In this document: piece after piece, positions 17,423 through 27,105 of the stretch | How positions within the stretch are numbered: the first letter of the stretch is position 1 | Layout of the letters: the number at the start of each line of letters is the position of its first letter | Assembly (NCBI RefSeq): GCF_030518235.1 | Contig: NZ_JAULSA010000004.1 | Span: 248,001 to 312,000, forward strand | Direction of reading: 5' to 3' | Length of the DNA: 64,000 bases | From: Saccharibacillus sp. CPCC 101409 | Lineage (GTDB): Bacteria > Bacillota > Bacilli > Paenibacillales > Paenibacillaceae | Program-made: the position numbers and the translations under genes | The notes under the pieces: generated by a model | The model's input: only the letters and a program-made list of their open reading frames with translations | The model's database searches: none | Told to the model about the DNA's origin: nothing

Positions 17423-18256
17423 TTACTCTTCCAACTCCAGCAGCTCGTCCACGAATCCGTAGAACTTCTCCGGATCGCTCAAATGCACGTTATGGTCGGA
17501 ATCCGGCATTTCGCGGGAGATGCAGTCTCCGAGCAGACTTTGCGCTTTCTCCCAGACGTCGTCCGGCATGCTCTCGCCTGTGCGCGCCCGCACCAGCAGA
17601 GCGGGGCAGGCGATCTGCGGCAGAATGCCGTACCAATCGACATTGTAGGCTATGTTCGCCGCCATCGCCCGGCCGCTGAACATCATCCGGTAGCCTTCGG
17701 GCGTCTCGACAAGACTGTTCATAAAATAATCGAAGCCGTGCCCGCTGCCGAGTTCTTCCCGCATAAATCGCCGCGCCTGCGCGCGATCCGTAAACGGCAG
17801 CGGCCAGCTTCCTGTCAGCGGATCGAGATCCGGAATTTGTTCCGGCGGCGTATCGAGGCGCACAGCCGGACCGGCCGGCGTTTTGTCGAGCAGGGCCACT
17901 TTGCGGATTCGCCGCGGATACAGCGCAGCGGCGTAGGCGGCATTCTGCGCGCCCATCGAATGCCCGACCAGCACGCACGATTCGATGCCGAGCGCATCCA
18001 GCAGCCCGATGGCGTCCGCCGCCATTTCTTCGGCCGTATAGCGCGACAGCGGCTTGCCGCTCAGCCCGTGTCCGCGCTGGTCCGGCGCGATTACGCGATA
18101 GCGGTCGCCGTAGCGGCGCATCAGGTCCGCCCACGTCTCGCCTCTGCCCCATCTGCCGTGCAGGCAAAGAATGGCGGGACCCTGCGTTTGCGTATCCAGC
18201 ACAAACAATTCAATTTCGTTTACGGCCACTTTTTTGCGAAAGATCGATACAGGCAT
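17423..18256 (-). CDS. Alpha/beta hydrolase
   Basis: 277 residues; start behind GGAGGAAATC. Oxyanion CLHGRWGRG at about 31-39, PDQRGHGLSG at about 59-68, nucleophile Ser in VGHSMGAQNA at about 98, acid in the RARTGESMPDD region, His in DSDHNVHLSDPE. Typical single-domain esterase/epoxide-hydrolase-like fold, cytosolic. Monocistronic and convergent with the GGDEF gene. Substrate not predictable. Confidence 0.82.
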   Translation of the reverse strand: MPVSIFRKKVAVNEIELFVLDTQTQGPAILCLHGRWGRGETWADLMRRYGDRYRVIAPDQRGHGLSGKPLSRYTAEEMAADAIGLLDALGIESCVLVGHSMGAQNAAYAAALYPRRIRKVALLDKTPAGPAVRLDTPPEQIPDLDPLTGSWPLPFTDRAQARRFMREELGSGHGFDYFMNSLVETPEGYRMMFSGRAMAANIAYNVDWYGILPQIACPALLVRARTGESMPDDVWEKAQSLLGDCISREMPDSDHNVHLSDPEKFYGFVDELLELEE

Positions 18257-18448
18257 GATTTCCTCCGGTTAAGTAAGACTTTTATATTCAGTATAGCATT
18301 TCAACATCATACAACGCATGCAACGCCCGATACTGCTTTAAATTTCAAGGTCTTTAGACCTATCCGTATCAAGCCCCTTGTTTTTGAGAACGTTTCCTTA
18401 TAAAGTCTTATCAAGAATTTCAAATAAAATTTGCGGGAGGATCAGAAG

Positions 18449-19102
18449 ATGAAAAAGAAAACGATGGCGGCATTGATCGGAACGGGCATGTTTTTCAGTA
18501 TGGGCGTGGGAGCGTTTGCGGCGTCGAATTTACAGCCGATTCAGGCTTTTCTCAATACGGGCATGAAATTTCAAGTGAACGGCCAGGCGTTTACGCCGGC
18601 GGAAGCTCCGATTACATATAAAAACACGACGTATCTGCCGCTCCGTTCGGTGGCCGACGCGCTCGATATTCCGGTGCGCTACAATGCCGCAAGCAACCTG
18701 ATCCAGCTCGGCGAACAGTCGCAGGGCGTGGCGCTCGCGGTCGGATTCTCGGATATGTACCATACCAAAGATCCGAACAAAACCGTCTACGGCGGCAAAG
18801 ATTACAAAGAAGTGTACCTCAACGACAGCAGCGGCTCCCGCGGCGGCTCGTTCATGCTGTATCCGAAAAAGAAATATTCGACGCTTGTGCTCCAGGCCGC
18901 CGCGATCGGCAAAGATATCGAGAAGCTGACCGTGCAGGACAGCGATACGGATATCGAGCTCAAATCGACCTCGGTCTCCCTGGGCGAAGGACTGAAAACG
19001 ATCACCGTCGATATTTCCGGCTCCAATTCGCTGTACATCAACGCCGAATTGAAAGACGGCGGCAAGTTCTTCGTTCCGCTGACGACTTCGTACTTCAAAT
19101 AA
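18449..19102 (+). CDS. Secreted stalk-domain (copper amine oxidase N-like) protein
   Basis: 217 residues from the ATG behind GGGAGGATCAG. Signal peptide (AALIGTGMFFSMGVGAFAA). The segment FQVNGQAFTPAEAPITYKNTTYLPLRSVADALDIPVRYN at about 39-77 is the copper-amine-oxidase N-terminal/stalk domain common in secreted Paenibacillus proteins. The rest (about 90-217) is a beta-rich domain like the NPCBM-type carbohydrate or surface binding modules. Probably a cell-surface protein. Confidence 0.75.
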   Translation: MKKKTMAALIGTGMFFSMGVGAFAASNLQPIQAFLNTGMKFQVNGQAFTPAEAPITYKNTTYLPLRSVADALDIPVRYNAASNLIQLGEQSQGVALAVGFSDMYHTKDPNKTVYGGKDYKEVYLNDSSGSRGGSFMLYPKKKYSTLVLQAAAIGKDIEKLTVQDSDTDIELKSTSVSLGEGLKTITVDISGSNSLYINAELKDGGKFFVPLTTSYFK

Positions 19103-19217
19103 TGCCAAAACGCTTGAATTCGAAGATGTGAATATCCCATGACATCGTCCGCCGAACCGGTACGCGCCGCGCCTCCCGCTTATATAATGGAGAAAAACGG
19201 AAAAAGGAGCATTTGAA

Positions 19218-19787
19218 ATGAAAAAAGCCATTTTTCTGGCCGCCGGCCTGAGCGCCGCGGCGATTTATTTGGGCGGCTGCGGCGCTCAGGAAGCGGAAAC
19301 GGCCTCCCCGGCCGAAGCGCCTGCCGCGTCTGCGGACGTCCTGCCGGCTTCGGCGGATATCAAACAGCTGACGGCGGATATCGGCGCGGGCCGCGCGGCG
19401 GCGAAATCGGCCTCGATTACGTCCAGCCTGCTCACGGTCACAAGCGGCGGCGGAACCGAAACCGAGTACAAGCTGCCGGAAAACGAATTTTTTCTGTCCG
19501 TCGCTCCTTATCTCAATCACACCCATCTCTGCGCCGTGCACAATCTGGCCGGCTGCCGAGGCGAGCTGAAAGAGCAGGAATTCCGCGTTACGGTCGTCGG
19601 GTCGGACGGCACGGCGGTGATGGAGGATGCCGCCGTAAAGTCCGGCGTCAACGGATTTATCGATCTGTGGCTGCCGAGGGAAGATACATACCGCATTACC
19701 ATCGGCCAGGGCGATAAAAGCGCCGAAACGCAGGTTTCCACCTACGACGGGGACGACACCTGCCTGACCACGATGCAGTTGGGCTGA
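19218..19787 (+). CDS. CueP family metal-binding lipoprotein
   Basis: 189 residues; AAGGAG start. Lipobox YLGGC with Cys at about 21. After a low-complexity linker the conserved CueP region follows: LPENEFFLSVAPYLNHTHLCAVHNLAGCRGEL with two Cys, NGFIDLWLPREDTYRITI, and a last Cys in DDTCLTTMQLG. CueP was described as a periplasmic copper binder in Salmonella; Gram-positive homologues are lipoproteins. Copper binding is inferred from the family and the retained Cys residues. No copper regulator or pump is nearby. Confidence 0.8.
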   Translation: MKKAIFLAAGLSAAAIYLGGCGAQEAETASPAEAPAASADVLPASADIKQLTADIGAGRAAAKSASITSSLLTVTSGGGTETEYKLPENEFFLSVAPYLNHTHLCAVHNLAGCRGELKEQEFRVTVVGSDGTAVMEDAAVKSGVNGFIDLWLPREDTYRITIGQGDKSAETQVSTYDGDDTCLTTMQLG

Positions 19788-19867
19788 CCGCTTCGCGCGC
19801 GGTTGACAGGGCGTTCTTTTTGCCGCATGATTTGGTTTCCATTATCGAAGTGCAACCGGGAGGCCAG

Positions 19868-20737
19868 ATGAATAAAAACGTTCGCTTTATCCCCGGCGAT
19901 ACGCTGCGCGAAGGACGGTTCGGCCTGTATACGCTCAAAGCGGAGCTGCCTTTCGATTATACCGAGATCGCCGAGCCGCATCGCCACGATTGCTTTGAAA
20001 TCTTCTGGGTAACGGGAGGCAGCGGCAGCGCCCGGATCGACTTCCAGACGTACCGGTACTCGCCGCGCAGTTTCTGCCTCATCTCGCCCGGGCAGATCCA
20101 CGGCTGGGCGGGCAGCGAGTCGGACGATCCGCTGGAAGGCTGGCTGCTCGTGTTCTCCGCCGATCTGCTGTCGCAAACCCGGAATTCTGCCGGCGGCGAA
20201 GGCGCGGACGCGCTGTTTCGGCTGATCGGGCGCAGTCCTTTCCACATCGTCGATGCCGAACAGGCTGAGGTATTGAATGGGCTGTTTCGCCTGCTGGAAC
20301 GCGAATGGGAAGGGCGGCAGCTGTACCGCGAAGAAGCGTTCGCCGGCTATCTGCGTCTGCTGCTGCTGGAATACGACCGGCTTCAAGACCGCTGGGAACG
20401 GGCGCACCGCGAAGAAGCGGGCTTCCGCCTGACCGGACAGTATCTGAACGCGGTCGAACAGCATTACCGTACGCCGGCGGGCGTGTCCGATTACGCGTCC
20501 ATGCTGCACGTCACGGCCAATCACCTGATCGAGTCGGTCAAGAAGACGCTCGGCAAATCGGCGGGCGAAGTGCTGCGCGAGCGACAACTGCTGGAAGCCA
20601 AGCGCCTGCTGCGGTATTCGTCGCTGCCGATCGCCGGTATCGCCCGCGAGCTCGGCTACGACGATCCGTCTTATTTCGGCCGCTTTTTCAAAAAGAGTAC
20701 CGGCTCGACACCCACCGAATTCCGCAAACGGGATTGA
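19868..20737 (+). CDS. AraC family transcriptional regulator
   Basis: 289 residues from the ATG preceded by GGGAGG; an earlier in-frame ATG at 19820 lacks a ribosome site. N-terminal cupin-like sensing domain (HRHDCFEIFWVTGGSG with the metal- or sugar-binding HxHxxxE type motif; SPGQIHGW) and C-terminal pair of HTH motifs (SDYASMLHVTANHLIESVKKTLGKSAGEVL and SLPIAGIARELGYDDPSYFGRFFKKSTGSTPTEFRK). The target is unknown; neighbours on either side are not obviously a catabolic operon. Confidence 0.88.
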   Translation: MNKNVRFIPGDTLREGRFGLYTLKAELPFDYTEIAEPHRHDCFEIFWVTGGSGSARIDFQTYRYSPRSFCLISPGQIHGWAGSESDDPLEGWLLVFSADLLSQTRNSAGGEGADALFRLIGRSPFHIVDAEQAEVLNGLFRLLEREWEGRQLYREEAFAGYLRLLLLEYDRLQDRWERAHREEAGFRLTGQYLNAVEQHYRTPAGVSDYASMLHVTANHLIESVKKTLGKSAGEVLRERQLLEAKRLLRYSSLPIAGIARELGYDDPSYFGRFFKKSTGSTPTEFRKRD

Positions 20738-20772
20738 CCGCGGATGCGGAATTCGGTGCCGACGCCGGATTG

Positions 20773-20810
20773 AGCCGCTTTTTCCTTTTGAGAAAAAGCG
20801 GCTTTTTTTC
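20773..20810 (+). terminator. Intrinsic terminator
   Basis: Stem AGCCGCTTTTTC / GAAAAAGCGGCT with a 7-base loop and a T run (20803-20809). Ends the AraC regulator gene. Confidence 0.88.
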
Positions 20811-20861
20811 GGACAAAACGCTTCTTCGCCCGGACTTCTTATGGCACTTCCCCTCTATCCG

Positions 20862-20890
20862 TTGACGCCTTAACAAGCAGCGGCTACGCT
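20862..20890 (+). promoter_or_regulatory. SigA-type promoter
   Basis: TTGACG (20862-20867), 17-base spacer, TACGCT (20885-20890), 50 bases before the nitroreductase start. Confidence 0.5.
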
Positions 20891-20939
20891 GTACGAGACA
20901 ATCGCGCGATTGGCGAACGGCCGTAAGGAGGACAACGAT

Positions 20940-22028
20940 ATGGAACTTGAACAAACGATCCGGGAACGCCGGAGCATTCGCAAATTCAACCCTGCGCCCG
21001 TGGCGCGGGACAAGATCGTAGAGCTGATGCGGGAAGCGGAACGCCTGTGCGTTCGCGACGAAGAAGAGCCGCAGCGGCGTTATCTGTATGCGGGCACGCC
21101 GGATGCGAGAAAGCGGCTGGCGGATTATCTGACGGAGAAGATCGAAGACAATAAAGTCGCGAAGCTGGCCCTGGGCAAGCTGATCGGCACTTTTCATAAA
21201 CGCTTTATGGAGCCGGCCGCCAATATAATCGTGATAGCCAAAAAAGGCAAAAATCCGGCCGAGGGCGCGCGGAACTACGGGACGGCCTGCCGGATTATGC
21301 AGAGCTTCCAGCTGCTGGCCTGGCGGGAAAAGATCGGCATGGTCTGGATCACGGAGCCTTTTGTGCTGAACGAACGGTTCTTCGACAGGATCGGTCTGCG
21401 CGCGGACGAGCGGTTCGTGGGGCTGCTGCAAATCGGGCATTTCGACAAAGCGCCCCGAGGCCGAGGCCGGACGCCGGCCGAACGGTACTGGAACGTTTTG
21501 AGCGCACCCGGCGCGGAAGTTCTCCCGGCAAACGAATCTGAAACCGGAGCCCGTTCCGAGCAGATTCGCTACAAAGACCGGCCGGTCCCGGCCGATCTGG
21601 TGCTGAAACTGCTGAACCACGCGGTGTGGGCGCCGAATCACCGGATGCGCGAGCCTTGGCGGTTCACCTATGCGGAGCGCGGAGCGCACGGCAGGGCTGA
21701 ACAAGCCGCGAACACCGCGCCGCCCGCTCATCTTATCGTATCGATGCGCGCGGAAACGGACGAGCATAAGCGGGACGAAAACCTGGCCGCCGTTTACTGC
21801 CTCGCGCAGAACTTCTGCCTGCTGGCCGAAGAAAGAGGACTCGACGCGCACGTTATTTTCCCAAACTGGATGTTCGACGAAGCGGCGGCGCGCAGACTGA
21901 AGATTCCGGACAAAGAACAGATCGTCGCCGTGCTGGAGCTGGGCTTTCGCGGCGAGGTCCGGAGCGCGGCCGCAGAGCCGCCGCCGGGTTCCGATAAGGC
22001 GGAAACGCTTCGCTGGAGCGAGCTTTAA
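20940..22028 (+). CDS. Tandem nitroreductase-domain fusion protein
   Basis: 362 residues from the ATG behind AAGGAGG. Two nitroreductase-like halves: residues about 1-190 begin with TIRERRSIRKFNP, and about 205-355 begin with VLKLLNHAVWAPNHRMREPWRF and end LEQ/VLELGFRGEV-like. Ordinary nitroreductases are about 200-residue homodimers binding FMN at the interface, so a double-length chain could fold as an internal dimer. The second half keeps the WAPNHRMREPWRF flavin-contact region; the first half is more diverged after its RRSIRKF motif. Substrate unknown. Confidence 0.75.
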   Translation: MELEQTIRERRSIRKFNPAPVARDKIVELMREAERLCVRDEEEPQRRYLYAGTPDARKRLADYLTEKIEDNKVAKLALGKLIGTFHKRFMEPAANIIVIAKKGKNPAEGARNYGTACRIMQSFQLLAWREKIGMVWITEPFVLNERFFDRIGLRADERFVGLLQIGHFDKAPRGRGRTPAERYWNVLSAPGAEVLPANESETGARSEQIRYKDRPVPADLVLKLLNHAVWAPNHRMREPWRFTYAERGAHGRAEQAANTAPPAHLIVSMRAETDEHKRDENLAAVYCLAQNFCLLAEERGLDAHVIFPNWMFDEAAARRLKIPDKEQIVAVLELGFRGEVRSAAAEPPPGSDKAETLRWSEL

Positions 22029-22125
22029 TTGGATTGCGAGCGCCTGCCGATTCCGGCAGACCGGTATGGCCGGCAGGGCCTGGCGGTGCGGAAAATGAAG
22101 GCTGTTCGAACTTGCCGTAAACGAT

Positions 22126-22166
22126 AAACGCCGCGGTTCTCGCTGAATGCGAGAACCGCGGCGTTT
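22126..22166. repeat. Perfect 18-bp inverted repeat after nitroreductase gene
   Basis: Left arm 22126-22143 (AAACGCCGCGGTTCTCGC), 5-base loop, right arm 22149-22166. No T tract follows on either strand, so it is a very stable hairpin or a factor-dependent terminator, not a classical one. Confidence 0.6.
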
Positions 22167-22214
22167 GCGATTGCGGAGTTGGTGCGGGGCATCTTGCCAT
22201 GCGCCGAAGAAGGA

Positions 22215-22463
22215 TTATACCGTTTGCGGCGTCCGGGACTGCGCTTCGTTTTCCTGCCGGGCTTCGGCGTGCTTCACAATCTCTTCGTCGCGCGCCCCAT
22301 GCAGTTCCTGCTCGTTCTGATGCAGTTCTTTCAGCATGTTCCGGTAGATATGCGCTTCCTGATGGGTCAGGCCGCTACGGTTTTCTTTCAAAATCCAGTT
22401 TCCGACATTTTTCTTCAAGATTTCGCTTTTGCGTTCCAAGACTTCCGTATAACCCAAGTGCAT
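22215..22463 (-). CDS. Small hypothetical protein
   Basis: 82 residues, highly charged and predicted helical (ERKSEILKKNVGNW; EAHIYRNMLKELHQNEQELHGARDEEIVKHAEA), without signal or membrane segment. The ATG follows GGGAAAGGATGA. Likely a small cytosolic helical protein; I recognise no family. Confidence 0.6.
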   Translation of the reverse strand: MHLGYTEVLERKSEILKKNVGNWILKENRSGLTHQEAHIYRNMLKELHQNEQELHGARDEEIVKHAEARQENEAQSRTPQTV

Positions 22464-22721
22464 TCATCCTTTCCCGATTGCGTTCTCCGATGCCGGACTC
22501 TCCGTTAACAAACGGTCGAAGCCGCTTGAACCGGCGTCCGGCGTAACGTTTACTATTATACGGGAAAGCTCCGTCGCCCCCAACGAGGGTCAGCCGGACT
22601 CAGACGCGGCAGGCCGGCGCCTGTACGGAAGACCCGCCCTCAGCGGACCTATTCGCAAAAGTGCGGCGAGATGCTTGCGTATCCTGCGTTTTGTTGCCGA
22701 TTTGCTTTTGCGCGTTTCGTT

Positions 22722-23195
22722 TTAAGCCAGCGCTGTTAACTTCAAGGTCAGTTCGCAGCCCTTCTCCCTAAAACGTTTCTCCGCTATGCGCCAGTTGGGC
22801 GCAAGCCGGCTCTCCAGCAGCTTGACGCCGTTCTCGTCCAGCGAAAGTCCGGTCACGATTCCTTCCCCGACTTCGAAATCCTGCCCGGATCGAAGGCCGA
22901 ACGTTTGCTCCAGCCAGATCTTCAAACCGTTGCGCGTATTGAAGGTGATCCGGTAGCCGTACTGTACCGCGCGTTCCAGCGATTCGCCGTGTTCGGCCGC
23001 ATAGGACAGAAAATCGTCGTACCGGTAATGCTCTTCCTCCGCCGAAGCCAGCGCTCCGGCGTCGCCGGAATGCGCCGCCGCCAGAATAACGGAGTCCGTT
23101 ATGCCTTGGCTGCGCGCATGCTCCAGCAGGATAGCGGTGTGCTGGGACAGCCGGGCCGTTCCTTTTAGCGTCTCGTTTTTCGTTTCGCTCATCAT
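22722..23195 (-). CDS. Hypothetical cytosolic protein
   Basis: 157 residues starting with a double ATG behind AGGGAGGATCGG. Features seen: helical N-terminus, FLSYAAEHGESLERAVQYGYRITFNTRNGLKIWLEQTFGL in the middle, ESRLAPNWRIAEKRF near the end. No signal peptide or membrane segment. The shape suggests a small alpha/beta fold but no family is recognised. It lies just downstream of the peptide transporter operon on the same strand with its own ribosome site, so it could be its last gene. Confidence 0.55.
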   Translation of the reverse strand: MMSETKNETLKGTARLSQHTAILLEHARSQGITDSVILAAAHSGDAGALASAEEEHYRYDDFLSYAAEHGESLERAVQYGYRITFNTRNGLKIWLEQTFGLRSGQDFEVGEGIVTGLSLDENGVKLLESRLAPNWRIAEKRFREKGCELTLKLTALA

Positions 23196-23251
23196 CCGAT
23201 CCTCCCTTTATTTCGTTCGATTTCTTATAAAAAGAAGCGGACCCGAACGGC

Positions 23252-24181
23252 CTAAATCCGGTCCCGGCGCGCGGATACAAAATGCTCCGGCGCAATTTCG
23301 ATCCATTCTTCCCGCTCCCCGCATTCTTCGGACTCGCTGTAGATTGGCGGCATGCCCTGCCGTACTTTCGGATCGGGCACCGGGATCGCGGCCAACAGCG
23401 CCCGAGTATACGGATGCGCCGGATTGCGATACAATTCCTCGCTCGGCGCTACCTCGACCAGCCGGCCTTTGTACATGACGCCGATCCGGTCCGAAATATG
23501 GCGCACCATCGACAGGTCGTGCGCGATAAACAGGTATGTCAGGCCGAATTCGGCCTGAAAGTCTTCCAGCATATTCACGACCTGCGCCTGAACCGACACA
23601 TCCAGCGCCGACAGCGGTTCATCGCACAGAATAAACTCCGGATTGACCGACAATGCTCGCGCAATCCCGATCCGTTGACGCTGCCCGCCGCTGAATTCGT
23701 GCGGATACCGCTCGGCATGCGCGGCTTTCAACCCGACGCGTTCGAGAAAATCGAGCGTACGTTCGCGGATCTCGGTCCGGCTTCCGAAGCGGTGAATCTC
23801 CATCGGCTCGCTGATAATCTGAAGCACGTTCATGCCCGGATTCAGCGAAGAATACGGATCCTGGAAAATAGCCTGCATCCGTTGGCGAAAAGGTTTGAGC
23901 TGACGTTCGCTCATACGCGCCACGTCGACACCGCCGAATTCGATGCTTCCTTCCGTCACGTCGTGCAAACGCACAATACTGCGCCCGGTGGTCGATTTGC
24001 CACAGCCGGATTCGCCCACCAGCCCAAACGTTTCGCCGCGACGGATATGGAAACTGACATCGTCCACCGCTTTTACCACGCTTTTTCTTTGATCTCCCCG
24101 GATCGGAAAATACTTTTTCAATCCGCGCACGTTCAGCAGGACTTCGCGATTGTCTGCCGTCTCCCCGATGTTTCCGTTCAT
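23252..24181 (-). CDS. Oligopeptide/dipeptide ABC transporter ATPase (OppF/DppF type)
   Basis: 309 residues. Walker [10 protein letters not shown] at about 56-64, signature [15 protein letters not shown] at about 165, Walker [13 protein letters not shown] at about 186, and the C-terminal peptide-transporter extension ([14 protein letters not shown]). Residues 1-30 include an extra leader ([13 protein letters not shown]). It forms the ATPase pair with the upstream gene, whose stop it overlaps by four bases. Last gene of the SBP-permease-permease-ATPase-ATPase operon. Confidence 0.9.
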   Translation of the reverse strand: MNGNIGETADNREVLLNVRGLKKYFPIRGDQRKSVVKAVDDVSFHIRRGETFGLVGESGCGKSTTGRSIVRLHDVTEGSIEFGGVDVARMSERQLKPFRQRMQAIFQDPYSSLNPGMNVLQIISEPMEIHRFGSRTEIRERTLDFLERVGLKAAHAERYPHEFSGGQRQRIGIARALSVNPEFILCDEPLSALDVSVQAQVVNMLEDFQAEFGLTYLFIAHDLSMVRHISDRIGVMYKGRLVEVAPSEELYRNPAHPYTRALLAAIPVPDPKVRQGMPPIYSESEECGEREEWIEIAPEHFVSARRDRI

Positions 24182-25194
24182 ACTCTCGCCCCTTTCTCCG
24201 GCACGGCGGATGCTTCCGTCTGCCGGGAGTTATCCAGCAGCCAGCACAGCGCCCTGTGCCCGAGCTCGGTTTCCGTATAATGCGGCATCTGCGCGCAGAC
24301 TTCCATCGCGTGCGGACAGCGTTCGCGGAACGGACAGCCCGGCGGCGGATCGGCCAGATTCGGCGGCGTGCCTTCGATCGCCGTCAGACGCTGTTTGCCT
24401 TCTTCTGTGCCCGGTCTGGGAATCGAGCGCAGCAGCCCCTGCGTATAAGGATGCCGGGGCGCGGCAAAGATCCGTTCGACGGGCCCTTCTTCCATAATCA
24501 GGCCGCCGTACATGACCACAACGCGCGAGCAGATCTGGGCCACCACGCCCAGATCGTGCGTAATCATGAGTACGGCCGTGCGCGTGCTGTCTTTAAGCTC
24601 GCGGATTAAGTGCAGAATCTGCGCCTGTACAGTCACATCCAGCGCCGTAGTCGGCTCGTCCGCAATCAGCAGCTGCGGTTTGCAGGACAGTGCCATTGCG
24701 ATCATGACGCGCTGCCGCATCCCGCCGCTGAATTCGTGCGGGTACTGGTCGATGCGCGTTTCCGGCGACGGAATGCCGACCTGACGCAGCAGTTCGATCG
24801 CGGTTTTACGCGCTTCTTCCTTTCCTAATTTCCGGTGCCGCCGGATGACTTCCGTCATCTGCCGACCTACCCTGACGACGGGATTCAGCGAGGTCATCGG
24901 GTCCTGGAATATCATCGAGATCCGATTGCCCCGAATGCCGCGCAGCTCTTTTTCCGTTTTGCCGAGCAGATCTTCCCCATCGAATTCGATCTTTCCTGCC
25001 GCGATCCGTCCCGGCGGCTGGATCAGCCGGATCAAAGAGCGCGCGGTCACGCTTTTGCCGCTTCCGGATTCGCCGACCAGACCCACAACCTCGCCGGCTC
25101 GAACCGAGAAGCTGACGCCGCGCACCGCCTGTACCGTTCCTTCGCCGGTTTCAAACACCGTACGCAAATTTTCGACGTTCAATAAGTCCGTCAT
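24178..25194 (-). CDS. Oligopeptide/dipeptide ABC transporter ATPase (OppD/DppD type)
   Basis: 338 residues. Walker A GESGSGKS at about 40, signature [15 protein letters not shown] at about 153, Walker [13 protein letters not shown] at about 174. The C-terminal domain has the Cys-rich motif of this subfamily ([16 protein letters not shown]), which in relatives can hold an iron-sulfur cluster. Start behind GAGGTGA. Works with the neighbouring OppF-type ATPase to drive peptide uptake. Confidence 0.92.
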   Translation of the reverse strand: MTDLLNVENLRTVFETGEGTVQAVRGVSFSVRAGEVVGLVGESGSGKSVTARSLIRLIQPPGRIAAGKIEFDGEDLLGKTEKELRGIRGNRISMIFQDPMTSLNPVVRVGRQMTEVIRRHRKLGKEEARKTAIELLRQVGIPSPETRIDQYPHEFSGGMRQRVMIAMALSCKPQLLIADEPTTALDVTVQAQILHLIRELKDSTRTAVLMITHDLGVVAQICSRVVVMYGGLIMEEGPVERIFAAPRHPYTQGLLRSIPRPGTEEGKQRLTAIEGTPPNLADPPPGCPFRERCPHAMEVCAQMPHYTETELGHRALCWLLDNSRQTEASAVPEKGARV

Positions 25195-25245
25195 GCTGGT
25201 TCACCTCGATTTGTTTCTTGTGCTTACGATAGATACGCATTCGCG

Positions 25246-26091
25246 TCAGCGCTTGTTCGCTTTGGGTTCGAAAGCCGCGCGGAACACGTCGCCCAGAAAG
25301 TTGAACGACAAAACGGTCAGTAGAATAAACAGTCCCGGGAAAACGGCCATATAAGGCGCATCGACGATAAAGCCCTGTGCGTCGTTGAGCATACTGCCCC
25401 AGGACGAATTCGGCTGCTTGACCCCAAGTCCGAGAAAGCTGAGCGAAGATTCCATCAGTATCGCGGACGCGATATTGATCGTGGCCGATACAATGATGGT
25501 CGGCATCACGTTCGGAATAATATGCTTGGCGATAATGCGCGAAGGGGCTTGCCCGGAAACGCGCGCGTACAGCACATACTCACGCTGTTTGATCGACATG
25601 GCTTCCGCCCGGACGATTCGCGCGATATTCATCCAGCTCAACGCTCCTATAATCAGAATGATCGTCCCGATCCCCGGCTTGAGATAAGCGTTCAAGATCA
25701 GCATCAGGAAAAAGGAAGGAATCGACATCAGCACATCGACGATCCGCATCAGCACGTTGTCCACCCAGCCGCCAAAGTAGCCGCTCGCCGTGCCGACGAT
25801 CGTCCCGACGCACACGGCAATCGCCATCGACAGAAAGCCGACGGCCAGCGATACCCTTCCGCCGTACAGCGCACGGGCCAGATAATCCCGCCCGTAATCG
25901 TCGGTGCCGAACCAGTGCTGCGCGCTCGGAGGTTGAAGTCTCTCCATCACGACGATCAGGTTCGGATCGTGCGGCACGAGAAAAGCAAACAGCGACACCA
26001 GCACGAACACCGTTAATATGACCAGGGCGGCAACGCCCGTTTTTTGCTGTCGAAACTGCGAGCGCAGATGGCGCAAACGCATCGTATTCAT
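25246..26091 (-). CDS. Oligopeptide/dipeptide ABC transporter permease (OppC/DppC type)
   Basis: 281 residues, about six membrane segments. N-terminal [31 protein letters not shown], the [16 protein letters not shown] motif at about 62-77 and the EAA loop ([32 protein letters not shown]) are diagnostic. Seven bases after the OppB-type gene. Forms the membrane channel together with it. Confidence 0.92.
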   Translation of the reverse strand: MNTMRLRHLRSQFRQQKTGVAALVILTVFVLVSLFAFLVPHDPNLIVVMERLQPPSAQHWFGTDDYGRDYLARALYGGRVSLAVGFLSMAIAVCVGTIVGTASGYFGGWVDNVLMRIVDVLMSIPSFFLMLILNAYLKPGIGTIILIIGALSWMNIARIVRAEAMSIKQREYVLYARVSGQAPSRIIAKHIIPNVMPTIIVSATINIASAILMESSLSFLGLGVKQPNSSWGSMLNDAQGFIVDAPYMAVFPGLFILLTVLSFNFLGDVFRAAFEPKANKR

Positions 26092-26098
26092 TGTTTAT

Positions 26099-27049
26099 TC
26101 ACCCCGTCGTCTTGATTCTGGGATCTACCGCGCCGTAGAGAATATCGGCGGCCAGATTGCCGATAACAAGCAAAATGGAAGAGATCATGGTAATGCCCAT
26201 AATAACCGGATAGTCCAAACCGTGGACCGCCGTAATGCCCAGCGATCCCATGCCCGGCCACGAGAATACCGACTCCGTGATAAACGCGCCGGCAATCAGC
26301 TCGGGCAGGGACATACCGAGAATGGTAACGACGGGAAGAATCACGTTTTTGAACACATGGCGCAGCAGCACCGTGCCGGTCGAAGCTCCGTAAGCATACT
26401 GAATTTGAACGTAATCCTCTTCCAGCTGGCTGATCGTATTGGAACGGATATAACGCATATAGACCGAAACGTTGATAAAGGTCAAAACCGTACACGGCAG
26501 GATGCCGTGCTTGAGAATATCCCAGATCGAGTCCACGCCGATCGTGCGCATCCCCATGCTCGGCAGCCAGTGAAACTCGACCGCAAACAGGTAGATCAGC
26601 ATCATCGAGAACCAGAAGCTCGGAATCGAGATCCCGATATACGACAGCAGGCTGAGAATGCGGTCGGGAATACTGTTTTGCTTGGCGCCGGCCAGCATGC
26701 TCAGAGGAAGAGCGAACAGAAGCGAAAGCAGCAAAGATGCGCCCATCAGGCCGAACGTAGCCGGAATGCGCTCCAAAATCATTGTGGAGACCGGGCGATG
26801 GCTGACCAGCGAGTATCCCAGATCGCCTGTAAGCACGTTTTTGAACCAGGCGAAATACTGGACATAAGCCGGTTGATCCAGGCCCATGCTCTGCCGGATT
26901 CTAGCCACGTCGTCCGCGCCCATATCGGGCGTGACGAAAGACAGAACCGGATCTCCCGGCGCCAGCTTGATAAGACTGAACGAAACGATTGAAATCACGA
27001 ACAGAAGCGGAATCGCTTGTACGATTCGCCGGATGATATAATTGTTCAA
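26099..27049 (-). CDS. Oligopeptide/dipeptide ABC transporter permease (OppB/DppB type)
   Basis: 316 residues from a TTG start behind GGAGG. N-terminal helix YIIRRIVQAIPLLFVISIVSF, PGDPVLSF loop, GDLGYSL motif at about 95, and a C-terminal EAA-like loop (YVQIQYAYGASTGTVLLRHVFKN). About six membrane segments. First permease after the binding-protein gene; a stable stem-loop separates them. Confidence 0.92.
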   Translation of the reverse strand: MNNYIIRRIVQAIPLLFVISIVSFSLIKLAPGDPVLSFVTPDMGADDVARIRQSMGLDQPAYVQYFAWFKNVLTGDLGYSLVSHRPVSTMILERIPATFGLMGASLLLSLLFALPLSMLAGAKQNSIPDRILSLLSYIGISIPSFWFSMMLIYLFAVEFHWLPSMGMRTIGVDSIWDILKHGILPCTVLTFINVSVYMRYIRSNTISQLEEDYVQIQYAYGASTGTVLLRHVFKNVILPVVTILGMSLPELIAGAFITESVFSWPGMGSLGITAVHGLDYPVIMGITMISSILLVIGNLAADILYGAVDPRIKTTG

Positions 27050-27066
27050 GTGGGTACCTCCGAATG

Positions 27067-27090
27067 AACGCCGGCCTCGCGGCCGGCGTT
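27067..27090 (-). other. Intercistronic stem-loop after binding-protein gene
   Basis: Perfect 10-bp GC-rich stem AACGCCGGCC / GGCCGGCGTT with loop TCGC, between the binding-protein stop and the permease start. No T tract follows on the minus strand. Such hairpins commonly protect the 3' end of the binding-protein mRNA and give more of it than of the permeases. Confidence 0.6.
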
Positions 27091-27105
27091 ATTGGTTTAC
27101 GGCTA

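Noticed and set aside
18348-18361. AGGTCT-TT-AGACCT dyad as an operator of the stalk-domain gene
   Set aside because: A single short dyad about 90 bases upstream with no regulator nearby; too weak to list as a site.
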